A DNA stretch of 7,166 nt from an uncultured Rikenellaceae bacterium (lineage in GTDB: Bacteria; Bacteroidota; Bacteroidia; Bacteroidales; Rikenellaceae). The position numbers and the translations under genes are program-made. The stretch covers positions 1 to 7,166 of the forward strand of contig CAJGBR010000056.1 in NCBI GenBank assembly GCA_904501625.1. Direction: 5' to 3'. The notes beneath the pieces are model-generated. The model saw only the letters and a program-made list of their open reading frames with translations. It ran no database searches and was not told the DNA's origin. Positions 1 to 4,628 of this stretch are shown piece by piece; positions within the stretch are counted from its first letter, which is position 1; every line of letters begins with the position of its first letter.

Positions 1-52
1 TTCCTCTAAAGACTTCTGGTGCCTGACACCATGCTTTTGTAGAAATTTTCAT
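1..52 (-). CDS. 5' end of an unidentified protein gene, cut by the window edge
   Basis: An ATG at 52-50 opens 17 codons that run off the left edge without a stop, beginning MKISTKAWCQAPEVFRG. The start lies in AT-rich DNA without a Shine-Dalgarno sequence, as is normal for this phylum. The stretch has no signal peptide, so the product is probably cytoplasmic unless the real start lies elsewhere. The pattern W-x3-PEVF faintly recalls the N-terminus of GH2 beta-galactosidases of the LacZ type, but 17 residues cannot settle that and I assign no function. A terminator and then a promoter face this way at 571-598 and 497-528, which suits a gene beginning here after a long leader. It could be a chance reading frame. 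Confidence 0.42.
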   Translation of the reverse strand, partial: MKISTKAWCQAPEVFRG

Positions 53-490
53 ACTACTTTTGTATTTAGTTAAACATTAATCGCTTCCAGCATTCAGAAT
101 TTGCGCCACATTCCAAACACCTTCTGCTAATATTTTCTAACCTACAAAAGCATCTCTTTGACTGGGGGGAAGAGATCGATTCGATGCCTTTCTCTAAAAA
201 CTTAACCCTAAGATTCTGAATCTCAGGCGTTATTCATACAATTAGTCCTCTTTTAAAACAGTTTTAATTCCACACTCACACCTCTCGACACAATATTTTC
301 AACCATTTGTTAGGGGGATCATACAAATCAGAGAAAATTCTCAGTCGATCATTAAGATCGGTGATAAATCAATCAAAGAAATTTACACCATCAACTAGCA
401 TTTCCAATGCAAAACGCACTCACAAAGCTACAAGACAAGTATAATATTCAATTTAAATTTACCACACTTACTATTTAAACAGAACATTTG
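53..490 (-). ncRNA. Long structured untranslated leader, or a separate small RNA
   Basis: No reading frame of useful length exists here on either strand. The stretch holds several hairpins, described as read leftwards. At 305-328, ATTTGT pairs with ACAAAT around a 12-base loop containing CCCCC. At 331-342 is a GAGAA/TTCTC hairpin, and at 346-360 a CGATC/GATCG hairpin. At 207-227 is a nine-pair stem with a three-base CAG loop. At 147-191, a seven-pair ATCTCTT/AAGAGAT stem carries an 11-base loop containing CCCCCC and is closed by an outer AAAGC/GCTTT pairing with a one-base bulge. The 207-227 stem is fully paired only as leftward RNA, where one position is G-U; read rightwards it is an A-C mismatch. 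This supports leftward transcription. I recognise no known riboswitch or RNA family. It could be a regulatory leader of the gene at the left edge or an independent RNA. Confidence 0.4.
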
Positions 491-496
491 CAAATA

Positions 497-528
497 CAAA
501 GTTACGAAACAATAATTCAAAAAACAAA
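497..528 (-). promoter_or_regulatory. Bacteroidota-type promoter facing left
   Basis: Read leftwards, TTTG (528-525) is followed after 20 bases by TAACTTTG (504-497), which matches the TAnnTTTG -7 consensus exactly. It sits just past the terminator of the preceding gene, so it probably starts the transcript for the structured leader and the gene at the left edge. A second TAACTTTG-like box, TAGCTTTG, lies at 430-423 with a poorer upstream partner (TTG at 451-449, spacing 18) and may be an alternative start. Confidence 0.55.
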
Positions 529-570
529 TTTTTTTGGCAATATTTTCAATAATCAAACCTTTTTCGAAAT

Positions 571-598
571 AAAAAACCGCCCATAAAAAATGGACGGT
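571..598 (-). terminator. Intrinsic terminator of the 621-1454 lipoprotein gene
   Basis: Read leftwards, ACCGTCCAT pairs with ATGGGCGGT around a five-base T loop. One of the nine pairs is G-U, and a run of six T follows. It begins 22 bases after the stop codon at 621-623. Only the leftward RNA pairs fully. Confidence 0.8.
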
Positions 599-620
599 CC
601 TGATAATAAATCAATTTATA

Positions 621-1454
621 TTAATAATCTCCCAAAATCGTTGATTTATGATTCACCTGAATATCTAAAGGCAACAAATATGAAGTTTCAGTTTTACCTT
701 CGTATATTGTCAACACACAAGAAACATCTGTTTTCTGCATCGGAGCAAAAACATAAGCCAATCCTAAATATTTGTAAGTTTGACCATCGGCTGTAAACTC
801 TGCCACCTTGTTAGGCATCACTATATTTTGAAAAGTCAAATCAGACTTCGCAACTACACGGCCATCCAATGGTGAAAAGGCAATAGGCACATCTGTCAAT
901 TTAAACTTAATTTCTTTCCACGACTTGGTAGTTCCAACATTGATTTGTGCCAACGGACGTTTCATCTCAACATCAAAAATCAATCCACCCTCATCAACCT
1001 CAACACCTTTACAAGCACCATAGAATGCATCAAGTTTTTCAATTCCTTCCATTGATGCAATCGCTGGATTTTTCATCGTTATCATATTCAAATTTGACAC
1101 ATCATAGAACTCACATTCACTATTTTGAGCCCAAAATATTACGTTATAAGTTTTTCCCAAAGCCAAAGAAACCAAAACGTCCATTGATTCAGAACCAATC
1201 ATAAATTCTTTTTCAAGATTGAATGAACCATCTGTTGCATAAAATCCAACCTTGAGGATGTCAACCTTCAATCCATTACCATTTGTTCCGGTTTCAACTG
1301 CACTTTGATTCACAAAGTTATAACTCGGAAACTTAACTTGAAATACTACATCTGTTAAGTTTTCCTTACCACCTTTCTGTTCATCGTCATCTCCGCCACA
1401 AGCAACGAGGACAACAGCAGACAACAAGAAAGCAAAATACTTTAACCACTTCAT
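621..1454 (-). CDS. Surface-type lipoprotein, DUF6562/fimbrillin-like family
   Basis: A 277-residue secreted lipoprotein. Residues 1-18 form a signal peptide ending in the lipobox LVAC, with Cys19 as the acylated residue. The next residues are GGDDDE. An acidic patch just after the cysteine is the known Bacteroidota signal for moving lipoproteins to the outside of the outer membrane, so surface exposure is likely. The mature part is beta-rich and shares landmarks with its neighbour at 1913-2881: IFWAQ (106-110), DAFYGA (142-147) and RPLAQINVG (166-174). I assign the family from memory of these motifs; no function is established. The protein ends at STILGDY, whereas the neighbour continues about 20 residues through a final strand after the matching NILG, so a terminal strand appears to be missing. 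I prefer the ATG at 1454 to a TTG two codons upstream because MKW begins a normal signal peptide. The gene has its own promoter and terminator. Confidence 0.8.
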   Translation of the reverse strand: MKWLKYFAFLLSAVVLVACGGDDDEQKGGKENLTDVVFQVKFPSYNFVNQSAVETGTNGNGLKVDILKVGFYATDGSFNLEKEFMIGSESMDVLVSLALGKTYNVIFWAQNSECEFYDVSNLNMITMKNPAIASMEGIEKLDAFYGACKGVEVDEGGLIFDVEMKRPLAQINVGTTKSWKEIKFKLTDVPIAFSPLDGRVVAKSDLTFQNIVMPNKVAEFTADGQTYKYLGLAYVFAPMQKTDVSCVLTIYEGKTETSYLLPLDIQVNHKSTILGDY

Positions 1455-1635
1455 AATCAATTACTTTTAATCTATTTTAAGTTTTATTTTTCGTTTTACA
1501 ACGTTTTTCCATCCATAGAACGCGGCACTACCCGCAGATATTGTCCGTATATTTCCAAATTTACCCTACCCTCTTCATCTTACTCCCACACGCCAAATCT
1601 GAGATTCATCGAATTTGATTCATCTTAATGGGCAG
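1455..1635 (-). promoter_or_regulatory. Roughly 175-base 5' leader of the 621-1454 gene
   Basis: Between the promoter at 1636-1666 and the ATG at 1454 lies a leader much longer than the 15-40 bases seen at other genes here. Its first two thirds are richer in G than the AT-rich 60 bases before the start. It contains a tandem direct repeat, GATGAATC, six bases, GATGAATC (leftward reading, 1624-1603), beginning a few bases after the expected transcription start. It also holds a small GCGG/CCGC hairpin near 1529-1542. The open frames in it are only a few codons long and I do not call them. A protein-binding site or RNA-level control is possible. Confidence 0.4.
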
Positions 1636-1666
1636 CAAAGATATACATTTTTTATTTTCTCACAAA
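1636..1666 (-). promoter_or_regulatory. Promoter of the 621-1454 lipoprotein gene
   Basis: Read leftwards, TTTG (1666-1663) and TATCTTTG (1643-1636) are separated by 19 bases, a consensus match to the Bacteroidota housekeeping promoter. The -33 TTTG is formed by the end of the T run of the upstream terminator, so the two elements overlap. Transcription should begin near 1630. Confidence 0.65.
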
Positions 1667-1700
1667 AAAGACTATGCGACCTGGTAGGTCGCATAGTCTT
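1664..1700 (-). terminator. Intrinsic terminator after the 1913-2881 gene and its remnant
   Basis: A perfect 14-pair inverted repeat, AAGACTATGCGACC (1668-1681) with GGTCGCATAGTCTT (1687-1700), encloses a five-base loop. Read leftwards it is followed by six T (1669-1664). It lies over 200 bases from the stop at 1913 but only about 35 bases from the remnant's final stop at 1735-1737, which suggests the gene originally ended there. Confidence 0.88.
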
Positions 1701-1734
1701 CTTATGAATTTACAATAACTAAAATTGTTGATTT

Positions 1735-1912
1735 TTAATAGTATCTACCATTAACATCTGTTGCGACCAACGTTGCACCATTAATACCATTAGTCGCGAA
1801 ACTTGTATTTTTTAATAGTTACGTTACCCTTATTACCGAAACTATTCCAAACGTAGAGTTCACAATCTTCAGTCAAACCAACAATGCCACCATTCAACAG
1901 AGCCTTTGAAAG
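1735..1912 (-). pseudogene. Decayed C-terminal part of the 1913-2881 lipoprotein gene
   Basis: Directly after the TAA at 1913-1915 the same frame continues for 40 codons of protein-like sequence, starting LSKALLNGG and including LTEDCELYVWNSFG and GNVTIK, then meets TAA at 1792-1790. If one base of the A6 run (1813-1808 read leftwards) is removed, the frame instead continues through KNTSFATNGINGATLVA and ends in NGRYY at a TAA at 1735-1737, giving 58 residues beyond the first stop. The pattern [E]ELxxALxNGGxVxLTED, followed by NVTIKN, resembles the beta-helix extensions often fused to such lipoproteins in Bacteroidota. This is recalled from family knowledge, not searched. The first stop could come from GAA by one change, restoring KEELSKAL. 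Only one short repeat unit is left, so an internal deletion is also possible. A sequencing error could explain the frameshift but not easily both lesions. Confidence 0.7.
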
Positions 1913-2881
1913 TTATTCTTTGGAAGTTGAAGGATAGTTATAATCGTTATCAAATGTTTCATCGATAAAGACATTGAAGTTGATTGTTCCCGTCAGGATT
2001 TGACCGAGGATATTAGTTCTCCAATTGCGTTGAACAGGCACTGAGGTAACCTTCAATGCGATTGGTTTAGATTCAGATGCAAATGAAAATTCGGCATCAA
2101 CCAATGCACTTGCAAGACCTTGTTTATCCTGATCGTTAACCAAAAGATAAGACATTGAAATCCAGTAGTAAGACTCTTTAATGCCATCTTCATTTACGTC
2201 AGCATATAGCATTTCTGTAGGAATATCGTTCAACGAGTAAGTGATACCATTTTCAACTGCAGCAGAAGCAGTAACTTCACCTGTAACGAGATCCAAACCG
2301 TCAGCTACAGAAGAGATAGTTACAGTTGACTGTTCAACAATAACGCCAGTACTTACAGCAGCATCCCAATCTTCCTTAATAACACCAACGTTCAATTGTG
2401 CAAACGGACGTCTGAGTTCTACATCAACTTCCAAAGCACCATTTACGTCAAGATCGATTGCTTTGAAGAATGCATCACGATTTTCGTCATTATTGACACC
2501 TTCATAGTTGATTGCCACCTTCATTGTTTCAGCATCAACTGTATATGCTTTACAATCTTCAGCTTGTGCCCAGAACACAATCTTGTATGATTTATTCTTA
2601 GCCAAACGAATTGTTTCAGTGCAAGGGAAAGTTACTTTTTTACCTTCAACCCCTGTCAGTTTTTGGCCAAGATTTCCTTGTCCGTCAACTGCGTACACCG
2701 AGTAAGTCAACAAGTTCACACTTTTACCATCGCTGATGGCACGAGTTGCTGCTTGACCATCAAGAGCCACTGCAAACGAGACCAAAGCTTCGTTTTCACA
2801 TTCAGCCTTAATGTTCTCGTTCGAACAAGATGCGGTAAACAGCATTACAGCCATCGCAAAAAAGGGAAATAGTTTTTTCAT
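1913..2881 (-). CDS. Lipoprotein, DUF6562/fimbrillin-like family, probably truncated
   Basis: A 322-residue secreted lipoprotein. The signal peptide is residues 1-18, and TASC places the acylated cysteine at 19; the -3 position is Thr, an acceptable but not ideal lipobox. Acidic residues follow further on than in the paralogue, so surface export is less clear. AATRA at 44-48 resembles the Arg processing site of type V pilins of the FimA/Mfa group. Shared family landmarks are KSYKIVFWAQ (97-106), DAFFKA (136-141) and RRPFAQLNVG (157-166), with a closing TNILG and final strand FNVFID near 289-307. The domain is complete, but the linker YNYPSTSKE runs into a stop behind which coding-like sequence continues (see 1735-1912). 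The encoded protein is therefore probably a shortened form that keeps the N-terminal domain. The start ATG at 2881 gives a standard signal peptide. No partner pilin genes are in view. Confidence 0.8.
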   Translation of the reverse strand: MKKLFPFFAMAVMLFTASCSNENIKAECENEALVSFAVALDGQAATRAISDGKSVNLLTYSVYAVDGQGNLGQKLTGVEGKKVTFPCTETIRLAKNKSYKIVFWAQAEDCKAYTVDAETMKVAINYEGVNNDENRDAFFKAIDLDVNGALEVDVELRRPFAQLNVGVIKEDWDAAVSTGVIVEQSTVTISSVADGLDLVTGEVTASAAVENGITYSLNDIPTEMLYADVNEDGIKESYYWISMSYLLVNDQDKQGLASALVDAEFSFASESKPIALKVTSVPVQRNWRTNILGQILTGTINFNVFIDETFDNDYNYPSTSKE

Positions 2882-3020
2882 AAAAAAATGATTTATTTAA
2901 ACTTATGCTTATTATTTTTTTCAACAAAACCAATATTCTGAATTTAAAACTTCAGAATAACTTAAACACACATCACCAAATAATTCCACTCAACACTTAA
3001 TGCTTTCAAGTTGCAAATTA
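2882..3020 (-). promoter_or_regulatory. Probable leader of the 1913-2881 gene, with weak promoter and hairpin
   Basis: The best promoter candidate is TTAATTTG (3021-3014), one mismatch from TAnnTTTG, with TTG (3044-3042) 20 bases upstream. It is clearly weaker than the other promoters here. The leader of about 125 bases contains a perfect nine-pair inverted repeat, TATTCTGAA (2934-2942) and TTCAGAATA (2951-2959), with an eight-base loop. No strong T run follows, so it is not a terminator; it may be a leader RNA hairpin or a binding site. Confidence 0.35.
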
Positions 3021-3056
3021 AATAAAAAAATAAGGTATTAACAATAGTCAATACCT
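3021..3056 (-). terminator. Second hairpin with T run, backup terminator or attenuator
   Basis: Read leftwards, AGGTATTGAC pairs with GTTAATACCT around TATT. The stem has ten pairs, one of them G-U, and is followed by TTATTTTTTTATT. It lies about 55 bases beyond the terminator of the FKBP gene. It may catch read-through from that gene, or act in the leader of the lipoprotein gene if that gene's promoter lies further upstream than I propose. Confidence 0.6.
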
Positions 3057-3109
3057 CATTTTTAATAGAAAAAACAACATTACAATATTCGCAAATATTA
3101 ATTACATAC

Positions 3110-3147
3110 AAAAATAGGGGCTACTCTTTTTAGAGCAGCCCCTATTT
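3110..3147 (-). terminator. Intrinsic terminator of the FKBP gene
   Basis: AAATAGGGGCT (3112-3122) pairs with AGCCCCTATTT (3137-3147). Inside, one mismatch is followed by CTCT/AGAG around a four-base loop. A T5 run follows in the leftward RNA. It starts 17 bases after the stop codon and is the strongest terminator in the window apart from the one at 1664-1700. Confidence 0.88.
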
Positions 3148-3164
3148 ACAGATCTTACCAAGAA

Positions 3165-3872
3165 TTATTTCTTAACGTTTTTATCTGATTTAACGTGAAT
3201 CACGTCGATCAATTCAACATCGAAAATCAATGCTTCGTTCGGACCAATGAACACACCGGCACCTCTTTCAGCGTATGCAAGCTCTGCTGGGATATAAAGA
3301 ATAATACGTCCGCCTTTACCAACGTACTGCAAACCTTCACCCCAACCTTTGATTACTCGATTCAACGGGAAACGAACTACTTCGCCAGCTGTGTAAGAAG
3401 ACTCGAATATCTTACCGTTTTTCAACATACCTTTATAGTGAACCATAACTGTATCTTGGAGTGAAGTAGGACGATCTTCCAGACCAGGTTCAAGTACTTT
3501 GTAGAGCAAACCAGATTCTGTCTTCACAACACCTTCTTCTTTCTCTACTTTAGCAAGAAACTCTTTAGAAGCCTGTGCGTTTTTCATCGGAACACGTACC
3601 ATAAAGTACTCTTCCATAAACTTACGCATATCTTCCTTGGTCATTTTACTACTACCTGCGATGTAATCGCGAATACCTGAAGCAATCACATTAGGATTGA
3701 TTGTACTATCAATGTTTTTAATTTGAGCGCCCATATCATAACCGATAGCATAAGCCAAAGTATCAAGATCGGTTTTAAGAGCAGGAGTAGCAGAATTGTT
3801 GCTGTTACAGCAAGATGCCAACATTGTTGCAGAAGCCACAACTACAGCACCAAATAAGAAAATTCTTTTCAT
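3165..3872 (-). CDS. Lipoprotein FKBP-type peptidyl-prolyl cis-trans isomerase
   Basis: A 235-residue envelope protein of the Mip/FkpA type, which isomerises Xaa-Pro bonds and helps proteins fold in the periplasm or at the outer membrane. Residues 1-20 are a signal peptide and LASC places the lipid anchor at Cys21. Residues 35-112 form a helical FKBP_N dimerisation region (LAYAIGYDMGAQI). Residues 115-225 form the FKBP domain. Residues corresponding to the FKBP12 pocket are visible: Tyr146 (VHYKG), Phe156, Phe168, Val173-Ile174, Trp177, Tyr200 (AYAERGAG) and Phe217 (IFDVEL). Glu157 replaces the usual Asp of the FDSS motif (Asp37 in FKBP12), a conservative change. The length is normal for the family. 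The gene is monocistronic, with its own promoter (3914-3944) and terminator, and is divergent from smpB. Confidence 0.93.
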   Translation of the reverse strand: MKRIFLFGAVVVASATMLASCCNSNNSATPALKTDLDTLAYAIGYDMGAQIKNIDSTINPNVIASGIRDYIAGSSKMTKEDMRKFMEEYFMVRVPMKNAQASKEFLAKVEKEEGVVKTESGLLYKVLEPGLEDRPTSLQDTVMVHYKGMLKNGKIFESSYTAGEVVRFPLNRVIKGWGEGLQYVGKGGRIILYIPAELAYAERGAGVFIGPNEALIFDVELIDVIHVKSDKNVKK

Positions 3873-3913
3873 TGCATTTAACTATTTAAAATTTAACACT
3901 AATTTCCAACTTG

Positions 3914-3944
3914 CAAAGTTATATTTTTTTTCAATATCAACAAA
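3914..3944 (-). promoter_or_regulatory. Promoter of the FKBP gene
   Basis: Read leftwards, TTTG (3944-3941) and TAACTTTG (3921-3914) are 19 bases apart, a full match to the Bacteroidota consensus. The predicted start near 3907 gives a leader of about 35 bases before the ATG at 3872. The spacing is the same as at the promoter at 1636-1666. Confidence 0.7.
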
Positions 3945-3992
3945 ATACTTTCACACTTTATAATATTATAGCGTAATAAATTTTCAAAAAAT

Positions 3993-4024
3993 TTTACCTA
4001 CTCTAAATAAATGTCGTATCTTTG
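3993..4024 (+). promoter_or_regulatory. Promoter of smpB
   Basis: TATCTTTG at 4017-4024 matches the -7 consensus exactly. The -33 position holds only TTTA (3993-3996), spacing 20. Transcription from about 4031 would leave a leader of only some 15 bases before the ATG at 4046. It is back to back with the FKBP promoter in the 173-bp divergent region. Confidence 0.6.
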
Positions 4025-4045
4025 CAGACTTGAAAGCTATTTAAT

Positions 4046-4501
4046 ATGGCAGACTATAAAAACATATCAATAAAGAATAAACGTGCGTTGTTCGACTATA
4101 ACATTCTCGAACGATACACTTGTGGCATCGTGCTGACCGGAACCGAAATAAAATCAATCCGTCTAAGCAAAGCCTCACTCACTGATTGTTATTGTTATTT
4201 TGTCAATGGAGAATTATTCATTCGCGGGATGAACATATCAGAATACCACTGGGGAACTTATAATAATCATCAGCCCAAACGCGACAGAAAGCTCCTATTG
4301 ACCAAACGTGAATTACACAAACTCTCGCGCCAGGTTCAAGAGAGTTCACTAACGCTAGTTGGTCTGAAACTATTCATCAACGAACGAGGTCTTGCAAAGG
4401 TCGAAATCGGACTCGCACAAGGCCGAAAACAATATGACAAACGCGAGTATATAAAAGAAAAGGATGCCAAACGCGAAATGTCAAGAATGATGAAACTATA
4501 A
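4046..4501 (+). CDS. smpB: SsrA-binding protein SmpB
   Basis: A 151-residue cytoplasmic RNA-binding protein, the usual length. SmpB binds the tRNA-like part of tmRNA and brings it to ribosomes stalled on messages without a stop, so that the chain is tagged for breakdown. Family hallmarks in order: NKRALFDYNILERY (11-24), GIVLTGTEIKSIR with the conserved Glu, KASLTDCY, NGELFIRGMNI, NNHQPKRDRKLLL, SSLTLVGLKLFI, GLAKVEIGLAQGRKQYDKRE and the basic tail KREMSRMMKL that follows the mRNA path in the ribosome. Nothing is missing. The ATG at 4046 starts MADYKNISIKNKRA as in relatives. The gene stands alone between a divergent promoter and a weak terminator; the tmRNA gene ssrA is not in this window. 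Confidence 0.97.
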   Translation: MADYKNISIKNKRALFDYNILERYTCGIVLTGTEIKSIRLSKASLTDCYCYFVNGELFIRGMNISEYHWGTYNNHQPKRDRKLLLTKRELHKLSRQVQESSLTLVGLKLFINERGLAKVEIGLAQGRKQYDKREYIKEKDAKREMSRMMKL

Positions 4502-4522
4502 TTACCGACTTTTCTCAATAGT

Positions 4523-4548
4523 AAAATGTGCCGATTGACACGTTTTTC
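4523..4548 (+). terminator. Weak putative terminator after smpB
   Basis: AAAATGTG (4523-4530) can pair with CACGTTTT (4539-4546) around an eight-base loop, with one G-U pair and T5 at the end. The stem is poor in GC and its lower half uses the T run, so termination may be partial and some transcripts could continue into mutA. Confidence 0.4.
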
Positions 4549-4583
4549 GATACAAAAAGAGGGCAAGTCTCAAAAAAAATATG

Positions 4584-4591
4584 TAAGTTTG
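4584..4591 (+). promoter_or_regulatory. -7 element of the mutA-mutB promoter
   Basis: TAAGTTTG matches TAnnTTTG exactly, 37 bases before the mutA ATG. No TTTG or TTG lies at the expected -33 distance, so this promoter is either weaker or helped by an activator. The short leader leaves no room for a cobalamin riboswitch. Confidence 0.5.
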
Positions 4592-4628
4592 CAACCAAAA
4601 TTAACCTTAAAAATAAATTATTTTAATT

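Noticed and set aside
217..226. TGAATCTCAG shared, in opposite orientation, with the leader near 1598-1607
   Set aside because: Ten-base matches are expected by chance in a window of this size.
207..227. CTGAGA in the left leader, as in TPP riboswitches
   Set aside because: The other conserved TPP blocks are absent from the region.
590..796. A rightward 68-codon frame starting in the terminator
   Set aside because: Its ATG is part of the terminator stem and the rest is antisense to the lipoprotein gene.
1455..1460. TTG start two codons upstream of the 621-1454 gene
   Set aside because: It would add only MI before a standard signal peptide start, and the ATG at 1454 fits better.
3109..3116. 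TATTTTTG on the leftward strand, a formal -7 match
   Set aside because: It is made by the T run of the FKBP terminator and has no -33 partner at 19-21 bases.
4549..4628. A cobalamin riboswitch before the B12-dependent mutase operon
   Set aside because: The predicted leader is about 30 bases, far too short, and no B12-box-like sequence is present.
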